Of a stretch of 46,496 nt of DNA, positions 7,373 through 16,234 are shown in pieces. Each line of letters opens with the position of its first letter. Position 1 is the stretch's first letter. The position numbers and the translations under genes are program-made. The notes below the pieces were generated by a model. The model made no database searches. It saw only the letters and a program-made list of their open reading frames with translations, and had not been told where the DNA came from. Origin of the DNA: an uncultured Marinosulfonomonas sp. (GTDB lineage Bacteria > Pseudomonadota > Alphaproteobacteria > Rhodobacterales > Rhodobacteraceae); NCBI GenBank assembly GCA_947311455.1, contig CAMZKY010000123.1, positions 1 through 46,496 of the forward strand. The letters run 5' to 3'.

Positions 7373-8722
7373 ATGACAAACGAGATTTGGGGACAAGTTC
7401 AAAAACAGATCGAAGAAACTGTTGGGAAGAACAATTACACAACTTGGATTGCGCCACTTACATTTTCTAAAATCGATGCGGGAATTGCCACATTCCACGT
7501 TCCGACACAGTTTTTTGGAAATTGGGTTCAGCGAAATTATGGTGAAACCATCCATGCGCGCCTATCCACAGTCGACCCGTCCATATCGAGAGTAGAGTTT
7601 GTTGTCGTAAAACCGACTGCGCCCGCCATGTCAGGCCGTGGTGCACAATCAAACCGAACCTCGGTGGTTAAGTCCAAAGAATTGCCCGGCGCCGCAATTG
7701 ATTCCAGATTTACCTTCGAAAGCTTTGTGGTTGGAAAGCCGAATGAACTGGCGCACGCTGCTGCAAAACGCGTAGGCGAAGGCGGGCCCGTAACATTTAA
7801 TCCGCTTTTCCTATATGGCGGTGTCGGCTTGGGCAAAACGCACCTGATGCACGCCATCGCGCACGAGCTGAAAAACAGCAGTCCCGATCTGAATGTAGTT
7901 TATCTGTCAGCCGAACAATTCATGTATCGTTTCGTGCAGGCCCTGCGCGAACGAAAAATGATGGATTTCAAAGAATTGTTCCGGTCTGTTGATGTACTAA
8001 TGGTGGATGACGTACAGTTTATCGCCGGCAAAGAAAGCACCCAGGAAGAATTTTTTCATACCTTCAACGCATTGGTAGATCAGGGTAAGCAAATCATTAT
8101 TTCCGGCGATACATCCCCCGGTGAAATCAAAGGGCTGGATGACAGGATCAAATCGCGCTTGCAGTGCGGGTTGGTCGTTGATCTTCACCCTACAGACTAC
8201 GAATTGCGACTTGGGATATTACAACAAAAAGTCGAACAATATCGCGGCGAATATGCCGCGTTGGTAATCGACGATGGCGTGCTTGAATTCCTTGCGCTGC
8301 GCATTTCGACAAATGTGCGCGTGTTGGAAGGTGCCTTAACCCGCCTATTTGCGTTTGCGTCCCTTGTCGGACGTGAAATCACAATGGAGTTGGCCAAGGA
8401 TTGCCTGGCCGATATTTTACGCGCATCGGATCGCAAAATCACCATCGAAGAAATTCAGCGCAAGGTCAGCGAGCATTACAATATTCGCTTTAGTGAAATG
8501 GTTGGCCCACGTCGCCACCGTACGATTGCGCGCCCGCGTCAGGTTGCTATGTACTTATCTAAACACATGACCTCTCGCTCTCTTCCAGAGATCGGGCGTC
8601 GGTTTGGTGGACGCGATCATACCACCGTCATGCACGGCGTTCGCAAAATCGAAGAGCTTAAAGCAATAGATAACCAGATTTTCGAAGATTTGGAGCTTTT
8701 ACGCCGTACACTTGAGGCATAA
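7373..8722 (+). CDS. dnaA: Chromosomal replication initiator DnaA
   Basis: 449-residue AAA+ ATPase that binds DnaA boxes and melts the origin. Domain I occupies about 1-90 (IWGQVQKQIEETVGKNNYTT, NWVQRNYGE). A short linker leads to the AAA+ core with Walker A GGVGLGKTHLMHAI (149-162), Walker B VDVLMVDDVQFI and the sensor/arginine-finger region GLDDRIKSRLQCGL. Domain IV carries the signature GGRDHTTVMHGVRKIEEL near residues 408-425. Its length is typical, with a short domain II. The ATG start has only a weak GAGACACGAGA upstream. It begins a dnaA-dnaN-recF run on the plus strand. Confidence 0.98.
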   Translation: MTNEIWGQVQKQIEETVGKNNYTTWIAPLTFSKIDAGIATFHVPTQFFGNWVQRNYGETIHARLSTVDPSISRVEFVVVKPTAPAMSGRGAQSNRTSVVKSKELPGAAIDSRFTFESFVVGKPNELAHAAAKRVGEGGPVTFNPLFLYGGVGLGKTHLMHAIAHELKNSSPDLNVVYLSAEQFMYRFVQALRERKMMDFKELFRSVDVLMVDDVQFIAGKESTQEEFFHTFNALVDQGKQIIISGDTSPGEIKGLDDRIKSRLQCGLVVDLHPTDYELRLGILQQKVEQYRGEYAALVIDDGVLEFLALRISTNVRVLEGALTRLFAFASLVGREITMELAKDCLADILRASDRKITIEEIQRKVSEHYNIRFSEMVGPRRHRTIARPRQVAMYLSKHMTSRSLPEIGRRFGGRDHTTVMHGVRKIEELKAIDNQIFEDLELLRRTLEA

Positions 8723-8835
8723 TTACCTCTAAACCCTTGACGACCACCTGATAACGTCGGACATTCCAAAAAAGACTTGAGCGGAACGTGAAATCGTATA
8801 ATTTCGACGCCCCGACACCTGTAGGAGCAATGGGT

Positions 8836-9954
8836 ATGAAAATCAGTATTGAACGCAGTGCGCTGCTAAAAGCAATGTCACAGGCGCAGTCTGTTGTTGA
8901 GCGCCGCAACACCATACCGATCTTGGCAAATGTGCTGATCGAAGCCGAGGGCGAAGCTGTAAGTTTTCGTGCAACAGATCTTGATATTGAAGTGATCGAC
9001 AAAACGTTAGCACAGGTCGAACGCGCTGGCGCAACCACTGTTTCCGCTGTTTTGCTCCATGAAATTGTGCGAAAACTCCCTGACGGCGCTTTGGTTCAGC
9101 TTGCCGATGACGGTGCATCTGGACGCCTAACAATTGAGGCTGGCCGCTCCAATTTTTCGCTTGCGACATTGCCAAAGGAAGATTTTCCAGTAATGGCCTC
9201 GTCTGAATACGCTGCCAATTTTTCTGCCAGAGCATCGGTCTTACGCCGCCTGTTTGATAAAACAAAATTTGCCATTTCAACCGAGGAAACCCGTTACTAT
9301 TTGAATGGCGTTTATATGCATGTTTCCGATGTAGATGGTGGAAAAGTTTTGCGTTGCGTTGCCACCGATGGCCACCGTTTGGCCCGCGTCGATTCTGAAT
9401 TGCCAGCAGGTGCCGAAGATATGGTCGGCGTGATTGTTCCACGTAAAACAGTGAATGAGCTTAACAAACTGCTTTCTGATGACGACGCACAAATCGCAGT
9501 ATCAGTTTCAGAAACCAAGATTCGTTTTGCTACGCCGGAAATCACCCTTACCTCCAAAGTTATTGATGGGACTTTCCCAGATTACACCCGCGTAATCCCA
9601 TCCGGAAATACTAAAAAACTGGAAGTGGATGCGGCCGAATTTGCCAAAGCGGTTGATCGTGTTGCAACAGTTTCATCAGAGCGTTCGCGCGCTGTGAAGC
9701 TTTCTCTTTCCGAAGACAAGCTTGTTCTGTCTGTTAACGCCCCTGACAGCGGTGCTGCCGAAGAAGAGCTTGTTGTGGCCTATGGCGACGAAGCGCTGGA
9801 AATTGGGTTTAACGCCAAGTATCTGCTGGAAATCGCATCACAAGTTGACCGTGAAAATGCTGTATTTATGTTTAACTCTTCCGGCGATCCTACGTTGATG
9901 CGTGAAGGGAATGACTCATCTGCAGTTTACGTCGTTATGCCGATGCGGGTTTAA
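8836..9954 (+). CDS. dnaN: DNA polymerase III beta sliding clamp
   Basis: 372 residues, the standard length of the ring-forming beta clamp, made of three repeated domains. N-terminal MKISIERSALLKAMSQAQSV and RRNTIPILANVLIEAEG, central CVATDGHRLARVDSELP, and C-terminal GDPTLMREGND with the terminal YVVMPMRV are characteristic; the C-terminal residues form part of the partner-binding pocket. ATG 8836 is chosen because AGGAG (8823-8827) lies 8 bases upstream; in-frame GTG 8788 and ATG 8830 are alternatives that fit less well. It lies 113 bases after dnaA. Confidence 0.97.
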   Translation: MKISIERSALLKAMSQAQSVVERRNTIPILANVLIEAEGEAVSFRATDLDIEVIDKTLAQVERAGATTVSAVLLHEIVRKLPDGALVQLADDGASGRLTIEAGRSNFSLATLPKEDFPVMASSEYAANFSARASVLRRLFDKTKFAISTEETRYYLNGVYMHVSDVDGGKVLRCVATDGHRLARVDSELPAGAEDMVGVIVPRKTVNELNKLLSDDDAQIAVSVSETKIRFATPEITLTSKVIDGTFPDYTRVIPSGNTKKLEVDAAEFAKAVDRVATVSSERSRAVKLSLSEDKLVLSVNAPDSGAAEEELVVAYGDEALEIGFNAKYLLEIASQVDRENAVFMFNSSGDPTLMREGNDSSAVYVVMPMRV

Positions 9955-9993
9955 AAGGCTGAATTCGGCACCGTATAATGATTGGGCACCCCT

Positions 9994-11070
9994 ATGACCA
10001 ATCGCTTAGCACTTACCAAAATCCAACTTTCACATTTTCGTTCGCATAAAGCGTTTATTTTGGAAACGGATGGGCGCCCTGTTGCCATTACGGGAGCCAA
10101 CGGGGCTGGAAAAACCAATATTCTTGAAGCAATTTCAATGTTGTCACCTGGGCGCGGCCTAAGGCGCGCTAAAGCCGAACACATTAGCCGAAAACCCGAA
10201 AACTTGGGATGGAAAATGTCGGCAATTCTTGAAAATTGTGATCGAACATATGAAATCGAAACTCGGTCTGATCATGGTGCTCCACGTCAAGTTCGGATAG
10301 ATGGGAAAATCATACCACAAATCGCACTGGGTAAAATTACGCGCATGTTGTGGTTGGTGCCATCAATGGATCGACTGTGGATCGAAGGTGCCGAAGGGCG
10401 GCGGCGTTTTCTGGATCGGATGACGTTCAGCTTTTCCCCCTCCCATGGCGAAACGGTATTGGCCTATGAAAAAGCAATGCGTCAACGCAACCGGCTGCTT
10501 AAGGATGGCCAATCTGATTCAGGCTGGTATGGGGCGCTAGAAATGCAAATGGCGCGTGCTGGTGTTGCAATCATACAAAATCGGCACGGTACGATTGCAC
10601 GGATAAAGCAAGCTCAGCACAAGGCCAAAACCACATTTCCCGCAGCAAATCTCTGGCTGTCTCACGCGGAAGGCACCCCCCAAGATCCTGACATTGACAC
10701 CCTGTCCGCAGCGTTTCGACACAGCCGCCCGCGCGATTTGTTGGCAGGGCGAACATTGGTTGGCCCACACCGCTCTGATTTATGTGCGGAATATTCCGAA
10801 AAGGATATGCCAGCGCAGGAATGTTCAACTGGCGAACAAAAGGCACTGCTTGTTTCGTTGATGTTGGCAAACTGTCGCGCACTGAAATCCGAAATCGGGG
10901 TGTCGCCGATCTTGCTGCTTGATGAAATCGCGGCCCATCTTGATGTGGACCGTCGCGCGGCACTGTATGATGAAATTTGCGATTTAGGGACACAAGCATG
11001 GATGACCGGCACCGAAAAATCGCTTTTTGATTCTCTGGGTGAAAGGGCGATGTATTTAGACATAACCTAA
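9994..11070 (+). CDS. recF: DNA replication and repair protein RecF
   Basis: 358-residue SMC-like ATPase that loads RecA at single-strand gaps. The Walker A is GANGAGKTNILEAISML (34-50), the ABC-type signature region is CSTGEQKALLVSLMLAN and the Walker B is ILLLDEIAAHLD. ATG 9994 gives the normal N-terminus (MTNRLALTKIQLSHFRSH); an upstream TTG at 9982 is a weaker choice. It is 39 bases after dnaN. The stop codon overlaps the stop of the convergent gene at 11067 by 3-4 bases, leaving no room for an ordinary terminator between them. Confidence 0.96.
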   Translation: MTNRLALTKIQLSHFRSHKAFILETDGRPVAITGANGAGKTNILEAISMLSPGRGLRRAKAEHISRKPENLGWKMSAILENCDRTYEIETRSDHGAPRQVRIDGKIIPQIALGKITRMLWLVPSMDRLWIEGAEGRRRFLDRMTFSFSPSHGETVLAYEKAMRQRNRLLKDGQSDSGWYGALEMQMARAGVAIIQNRHGTIARIKQAQHKAKTTFPAANLWLSHAEGTPQDPDIDTLSAAFRHSRPRDLLAGRTLVGPHRSDLCAEYSEKDMPAQECSTGEQKALLVSLMLANCRALKSEIGVSPILLLDEIAAHLDVDRRAALYDEICDLGTQAWMTGTEKSLFDSLGERAMYLDIT

Positions 11071-11420
11071 ATTTTCTGTTGCTGCGAAAGCTTTTGAATC
11101 ACCTGCTTCTTCCCAAAAGCTGCTTTTGCAATGTCTGTCTGAACGGCTTTTTTGACCCTCAAATTGGCAAGCTCCATATTGATTTTCGCGATCTGGCTTT
11201 GCTGCCAAAGTAGCCATTTCTGATCCGCCCCCGATACCAACGCAAAATCAGCGCTGCCCAGATGGGTTAGCGTATCAACACGCCGTTTCTTTTCCGTTCT
11301 TATCAATTCAATAGTGTTGGTTCGTTCGTCAATCTGATCCTGTATTGTGCGCAGCTTTGCCAACTCCACATCTAGCCCCATTTGCGTCACCGTTATCAGA
11401 TCATCTACGCGCTTATTCAT
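11067..11420 (-). CDS. FliJ-like coiled-coil protein at end of flagellar operon
   Basis: 117 residues, almost entirely helical with heptad-like spacing (VELAKLRTIQDQIDERTNTI, QSQIAKINMELANLRVKKAV) and many Gln/Lys near the C-terminus. No membrane segment or signal. Its ATG overlaps the end of flhB (ATGAATAA), so it is translationally coupled and belongs to the flagellar operon. Size, coiled-coil nature and context resemble FliJ, the export-ATPase stalk and chaperone-escort protein, but no FliJ signature can be recognised by eye and fliI is not in this window. It could instead be a Rhodobacterales-specific flagellar export accessory protein. Confidence 0.75.
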   Translation of the reverse strand: MNKRVDDLITVTQMGLDVELAKLRTIQDQIDERTNTIELIRTEKKRRVDTLTHLGSADFALVSGADQKWLLWQQSQIAKINMELANLRVKKAVQTDIAKAAFGKKQVIQKLSQQQKI

Positions 11421-12513
11421 TGTTTGACTGTATCACTGTTTTTGTTTTTTCGCGCAACGCCTCGGCAAACCGAATTGCCGCGGCGACGGCTTGGTAATGT
11501 TCACTTTGAATTTCTTGGCCCAACTCTACTGTTGCAAAAAGCGCCCGTGCCGTTGGTGGGTCGCGATGGATGGGAACCCCGGCTTCGGCGGCAACTTCGC
11601 GAATGCGCGCCGCAATTTCATCCACGCCTTTTGCGATACAGGCGGGTGCCCCGCCCACCGCACGATCCCATTTCAAAGCCACCGCATAATGTGTCGGGTT
11701 TACCACGATTACATCCGCAGTTGGCACTTCGGCAAGCATCTGGTTCATCGCAATTTCATAGCCCTTTTGGCGGCGCTGTTGTTTTGTGTGCGGATCACCT
11801 TCGCTTTGTTTGGATTCATCCGTCATCTCTTTGCGAGACATCATATTCTTTCGCTGATGTTCTTTTTGCTGCCACAAAAAATCAACGGCACCAATCGACA
11901 GCGCAATCAACAAAACAATCGACAAAAACTCGATGATCAAACTCAATAGAACAACCGACACCATCGGCCCGTTCAATTGAATGGTATTCAATATCTCTGG
12001 AATTTTGCCTTTTAGAAACACAGTTAGCGCGATCGAGTATATCAAAAGTTTGGCAAAGCTTTTTGCGAATTCAAACAAGCCTGCCCGGCCAAACTTATTT
12101 TTGGCGTTCGATAAGGGGGATATACGCGAAAGCTTGAAAGCAAGTTTTTCCGGCGCAACAACAAAACTGCGTTGGGCAATGATAGTCAGCAACACCAAAG
12201 CCGCAGGGATGGCAAACCATGGAGTAAGCCCTTGCAGCAAGTGTTGGCTAATATCACCACTTATTGGCTTAGCACTATCTTGGAAAAAACTGCGTGATAA
12301 GAAATCAGATTGTTCAACCATTCCCGCCAATGTTGCGCCAATTGACTTAAGCGAATCTGAACCCATTGTCATAGCAACCAGTAAGATTCCAAAGTATGAT
12401 GCGGCCGTATTTAGGTCAGTCGACTTTGCAATTTCTCCGCGCTTTCTAGCGTCGTCAAGCTTCTTTTGGGTTGCCTGAAATTGCTTTTCGCTATCATCGT
12501 CTGAACCGCTCAT
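11413..12513 (-). CDS. flhB: Flagellar type III export protein FlhB
   Basis: 366-residue inner-membrane component of the flagellar export gate that switches substrate class from hook to filament. N-terminal cytoplasmic segment (SEKQFQATQKKLDDARKRGE), four membrane helices (about 40-60, 98-115, 153-170, 186-210), then a cytoplasmic domain with the self-cleaving NPTH motif at 272-275 (VIVVNPTHYAVALKWD). The autocleavage residues are intact, so specificity switching should operate normally. Start overlaps the fliR stop by four bases (ATGA). Confidence 0.97.
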   Translation of the reverse strand: MSGSDDDSEKQFQATQKKLDDARKRGEIAKSTDLNTAASYFGILLVAMTMGSDSLKSIGATLAGMVEQSDFLSRSFFQDSAKPISGDISQHLLQGLTPWFAIPAALVLLTIIAQRSFVVAPEKLAFKLSRISPLSNAKNKFGRAGLFEFAKSFAKLLIYSIALTVFLKGKIPEILNTIQLNGPMVSVVLLSLIIEFLSIVLLIALSIGAVDFLWQQKEHQRKNMMSRKEMTDESKQSEGDPHTKQQRRQKGYEIAMNQMLAEVPTADVIVVNPTHYAVALKWDRAVGGAPACIAKGVDEIAARIREVAAEAGVPIHRDPPTARALFATVELGQEIQSEHYQAVAAAIRFAEALREKTKTVIQSNNE

Positions 12514-13292
12514 TTTGCCGCTCCGAATGGATCAGACAGATAGACCAGTAGCTCCTGCGACCAAACATGCAAAAGAATAGGTACCACAAGAAACATCAGC
12601 ATTAGGCCACCCGCGGTAATCGCTGGCGCACCGATAAACGCTACCATTAGCTGCGGCATTGCACGATTGATAACGCCAAGCGCAACATTGTAAATCAGCG
12701 AGGCAATTACAAAAGGCGCTGCAAGCGTGAAGCCCATAGAAAAAGCCCGCGCAACTTGTGAAATGCCCCAATCTGTTAAAATGCGCGCTGCCGGAAATTC
12801 ACCCGCAGGCAGGATATCATAAGAATATATGATCACGCGCGCAATTTGGATATGCAACCCATTCATCACAGCAATGGCTAAGCCACCGAAAACCAAAAGA
12901 TGGCCAATTGCCGGCTGAGGGTCGACGGTTGAACCGCCCCCAAAAATCTGTGAAAGAGAGGTAGATTGCGCTGCAATAGAGCCTGCCGTTTGAAGAGCCA
13001 ACACGAACAACCGAAGCCCAACCCCCAACGCCAAACCCGCAATTACCTCGGTTGCCAAAAGCACCGCAGGGAATTGTTCTGCTTGTGCGAAGGGAACGAG
13101 CATATCAGAAACCACTGGCATAACGATAACTGTGAACATGATCGTAACCAGCAATCGCACGCGTTGAGGCACAGATCGTTCCCCAAAAGCCGGAAGCAAA
13201 GCTACAACTGCTCCAACGCGGAGGAAAACAATAAACCCCACCACCGCTTGATCTCGGCTTAATCCTGAAACCAATTGCAAAAGCTCAGTCAT
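12510..13292 (-). CDS. fliR: Flagellar export protein FliR
   Basis: 260 residues, polytopic, the normal size of FliR, part of the FliPQR export gate. Conserved hydrophobic segments include QAVVGFIVFLRVGAVVALLP, EVIAGLALGVGLRLFVLALQ and the central IAAQSTSLSQIFGGGS loop. The start overlaps the flhA stop (ATGA) and the end overlaps flhB, so flhA-fliR-flhB are tightly coupled. FliP is encoded on the opposite strand at 23565; FliQ is not in the window. Confidence 0.95.
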   Translation of the reverse strand: MTELLQLVSGLSRDQAVVGFIVFLRVGAVVALLPAFGERSVPQRVRLLVTIMFTVIVMPVVSDMLVPFAQAEQFPAVLLATEVIAGLALGVGLRLFVLALQTAGSIAAQSTSLSQIFGGGSTVDPQPAIGHLLVFGGLAIAVMNGLHIQIARVIIYSYDILPAGEFPAARILTDWGISQVARAFSMGFTLAAPFVIASLIYNVALGVINRAMPQLMVAFIGAPAITAGGLMLMFLVVPILLHVWSQELLVYLSDPFGAAK

Positions 13293-15385
13293 GTAGCCAC
13301 GAGGCCCACAAGAGAGGGACGAACATCTGCGCCGATTTCTTCAAATGAAAATACGGGATTTTGAATACCTTTTGCCGCGAGCACGGTTCGAATAAACCGC
13401 CGTCGCGTATGTGTTGTTGCAATGGCAGGGTAAACACCAGATTCGGAAGCAGATGCTATTTTTTCAGCAACATTATTTGCAAGCCTATTGAATTTTTCGG
13501 GCGGTAGGGCCACATCGATTTGCCCACGCTCGCCTTCTATTTGATATGTATTGAAAACCTCTTCCCAATCTGGCGCAAGCTGAATCAGTGGAACGGTGCC
13601 ATCCGCTCGTTTCACTTCGGCAATCAATTGAAACCCCAAGCGCCGGCGAACATGTTCACAAATCTGTTCCGGCGATTGGTAGATTTGCCGTGCCTCCGCG
13701 ATTGCTTCCAAAATAAGGGGTAAATTGCGAACAGAGACCCGCTCTTCCAACAATAAGCGCATGATGGTTACTAGCAATTCAACAGGCACCTTTTCAGGGA
13801 TCAGTTCTTCAAGCAAGTTTTGATTGGCTTGCGCCCGTGATTCATCCGACAGATTCACAAACTCATCCAGAAGCTTTCTAAGAACCCTTAGCGTTAACAG
13901 CCTTGGGAAATTTGCTTTAATGATCTCAAGAAGATGTGTCGCCAGCACTTCAGTGGAAGAAACGATCGTGACGCCCAAAAGCGCAGCCTCTTCTTGCTCG
14001 TTGTTAGATATCCAACGGGCAGGAGCTCCGTAAACTGGTTCACTCACGTCTTCCCCGGCGGGCAAAAGCCCTGGATCTTCCGGCAAAAGGGCCAGAGCAT
14101 TTTCCGGCCGCAAAACATCGCGGGCCTGCTCTACGCCCTGCACTTTGATCACATACGTGCCTGTTGGTAATGACGCATCATCCGTTAAGCGGATTTCTGG
14201 TAATATCAAACCAAATGACGACGCAACATGTGTTCTCATATTTGCAATTCGCGCATCCAGCCCCGTTGCTGGATCCAAAACCATACTTACCAAATCTGGC
14301 GCAAACTCCACATGGATATCATCCAGATCAAGCAGGTCACCCATAGGGGTGACAGATGGTTTCATACTATCCTCATCAATTTCAATTTGTGTTGCTTGAT
14401 CTTTTTCTTTGGTGGATTTTCTGACAAACCACGCGGCGAAGCCCAATGCGCCAGATCCGGCAATAAAGGGCGCAAACGGCAACCCGGGCACCACAGCAAA
14501 TATTGCCATCAACAATGAAACAGTCATCAGCGCAGGTGGATATTTCCCAAGTTGAGAAAACAGTTCCAAATCCGCTGTCCCTTTTAATCCGCCACGCGCC
14601 AGCAAAAGGGCCGATGCAATCGAAATAATCACAGCTGGAATTTGTGAAACCAAACCATCCCCGATCGTTAAAATCGCATAAGTGTGGAGTGCGTCTGAAA
14701 ATGTCATGCCATGCATAACGATACCCATGATTAAACCCATCACAAGGTTTAACAGGGTAATCAATAATCCAGCCACCGCATCACCTTTTACAAATTTGGA
14801 CGCCCCATCAAGAGAGCCGAAAAAGGTGGTTTCCGCTTGATCATTTTCGCGCCTAAATTTGGCTTCTGTGTGGTCAATAGCGCCTGCCGACATATCACTA
14901 TCAATCGCCAACTGTTTTCCCGGCATTCCGTCAAGCGCAAAGCGGGCACCGACTTCTGCCATACGTGCGGCACCTTTAGTGATGACGATAAAATTGACGA
15001 TGATCAAAACGCCAAATACCACCAACCCCATAAAAACGCTGCCACCCATCACAAAATTGGCAAAACCTTCGATGACATCACCCGCCGCGTTTGTTCCTGT
15101 ATGCCCTTGGCCAATAATCAGTTTGGTAGAGGAAACATTTAGCGACAATCGTAACATTAGAGACGCTAAAAGGATGGTTGGAAAAACTGAAAAATCCAAA
15201 GGGCGTTCTATAAATAATGTGATCGTAAACATCAAAATCGCTAGGGCGAATGAAACAGCCAACCCAATATCCAACACCCACGCAGGCATTGGTAAAATCA
15301 TCATCACAATTACAGCCAATAAGGCCAGTGCCAACAAAACTGTTGGTTGAAAAATTGCGATCAGAATGTTTTTTGACTTATCCAT
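13289..15385 (-). CDS. flhA: Flagellar export protein FlhA
   Basis: 698 residues. FlhA is the largest export-gate membrane protein, with an N-terminal half of about eight transmembrane helices and a cytoplasmic docking platform for chaperone-substrate complexes. The FHIPEP signature region is visible (MAEVGARFALDGMPGKQLAI, DSDMSAGAIDHTEA), as is GDGLVSQIPAVIISIASALL. The C-terminal domain starts near residue 360. ATG 15385 is preferred over TTG 15397: GGAG lies 6-7 bases upstream and the start overlaps the stop of the transglycosylase gene (ATGGATAA). Confidence 0.97.
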   Translation of the reverse strand: MDKSKNILIAIFQPTVLLALALLAVIVMMILPMPAWVLDIGLAVSFALAILMFTITLFIERPLDFSVFPTILLASLMLRLSLNVSSTKLIIGQGHTGTNAAGDVIEGFANFVMGGSVFMGLVVFGVLIIVNFIVITKGAARMAEVGARFALDGMPGKQLAIDSDMSAGAIDHTEAKFRRENDQAETTFFGSLDGASKFVKGDAVAGLLITLLNLVMGLIMGIVMHGMTFSDALHTYAILTIGDGLVSQIPAVIISIASALLLARGGLKGTADLELFSQLGKYPPALMTVSLLMAIFAVVPGLPFAPFIAGSGALGFAAWFVRKSTKEKDQATQIEIDEDSMKPSVTPMGDLLDLDDIHVEFAPDLVSMVLDPATGLDARIANMRTHVASSFGLILPEIRLTDDASLPTGTYVIKVQGVEQARDVLRPENALALLPEDPGLLPAGEDVSEPVYGAPARWISNNEQEEAALLGVTIVSSTEVLATHLLEIIKANFPRLLTLRVLRKLLDEFVNLSDESRAQANQNLLEELIPEKVPVELLVTIMRLLLEERVSVRNLPLILEAIAEARQIYQSPEQICEHVRRRLGFQLIAEVKRADGTVPLIQLAPDWEEVFNTYQIEGERGQIDVALPPEKFNRLANNVAEKIASASESGVYPAIATTHTRRRFIRTVLAAKGIQNPVFSFEEIGADVRPSLVGLVAT

Positions 15386-16133
15386 CAACAGCTCCAAACG
15401 GAATAAATCGACGCGCTGCTTGGGTTGTGTTCAACGGCACCAAAGATCCCAACATCGCCGGGCGATCACTGGCTCTAAGAAGTGGGAAATTATTTGTACG
15501 TGTCGGGGTTTGGTTTTGCAGAATTGGCGCGTTGCCGCCTTTGGCTGCGACTGCAATGCTTGCCTCAACCGGAGAATTCGTTAATTGCCGTCGCACCGAT
15601 ACAAACCGTTTTTCGTATTTTGAGGCATACTTTTCTGTCCTGGAATGGAACGCGCCCGCGGCTTTGCTCCAGCTTCCTTTTTCGTTAAACAGCGTTAGCA
15701 AAAACCGTGCTGCATAGAGCGCGTTTATAGTGGGATCAAACATGTCTTCGATCGAAGCGAATTCTTGACCATGCCATTTGTAATTGATTTGAAAACAGCC
15801 GATATCAAAGCTGCGTGCGCCACGCTTGTAGTTCTTATAGACAAAAGTACGGGCTTCATCCTCTGAATCAAACCAAAAACCTTTACCCTCCATATTTACC
15901 GTCCATGGCCACGGGTTAAGCGTACCACTGCGCTGCCGGCCCGTTTCAACCCGCGTGACCGCTTGCAGCACACCGATTGGAACACCTGTTTTTTGTGCTG
16001 CGATCGCCGCAGCAGTATCACAAATTTGCTTCGTTGGTGTGGCCGCTTGAATAAATTCAGTTCGAAAAACGATCAAGGTAACCACAATCAGAAATGTGCG
16101 CGTAATCGAACGGCAATATGATTTAGGTTTCAC
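15378..16133 (-). CDS. Periplasmic lytic transglycosylase, SltF-like
   Basis: 251 residues with a Sec signal (RTFLIVVTLIVFRTEFIQAA) and an SLT-type lysozyme-like domain. The likely catalytic Glu is in LQAVTRVETGRQ; the fold markers GCFQINYKWHG and ALYAARFLLTLFNE follow. In Rhodobacter sphaeroides the flagellar transglycosylase SltF is a separate Sec-exported enzyme that opens peptidoglycan for the rod; domain type, export signal and position between motor and export genes fit that role. The GTG start follows GAGATAATAA. The low-complexity C-terminal 60 residues (Ala/Asn/Thr rich) may be an interaction tail. It overlaps flhA by eight bases. Confidence 0.88.
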   Translation of the reverse strand: MKPKSYCRSITRTFLIVVTLIVFRTEFIQAATPTKQICDTAAAIAAQKTGVPIGVLQAVTRVETGRQRSGTLNPWPWTVNMEGKGFWFDSEDEARTFVYKNYKRGARSFDIGCFQINYKWHGQEFASIEDMFDPTINALYAARFLLTLFNEKGSWSKAAGAFHSRTEKYASKYEKRFVSVRRQLTNSPVEASIAVAAKGGNAPILQNQTPTRTNNFPLLRASDRPAMLGSLVPLNTTQAARRFIPFGAVDG

Positions 16134-16234
16134 TTATTATCTCGCAATTCTTGCAAACATTTAACTAATTAGTACGATGAATGAATTGATAAAAAGTTAT
16201 TGAATTAGCGTTTGGTGGAAGTTTATTGAAGTAA
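16134..16234 (-). promoter_or_regulatory. AT-rich gap inside the flagellar operon
   Basis: A 101-base, strongly AT-rich gap separates the large repeat-protein gene from the transglycosylase, the longest break in an otherwise overlapping operon. It contains TTAACTAATTAG and TTGATAAAAAG-type sequence and could hold an internal promoter for the transglycosylase-flhA-fliR-flhB part. No convincing -10/-35 pair is seen. Confidence 0.25.

Noticed and set aside
7128..7470. Two plus-strand frames ahead of dnaA
   Set aside because: Low-complexity odd composition, no ribosome-binding site, one runs into dnaA in another frame; non-coding leader is the better reading.
8843..9442. 199-codon minus-strand frame opposite dnaN
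   Set aside because: Gln/Arg/His-rich antisense shadow of dnaN.
11382..11949. 184- and 152-codon plus-strand frames opposite flhB
   Set aside because: Antisense shadows of a clearly identified flhB; amino-acid content is unnatural.
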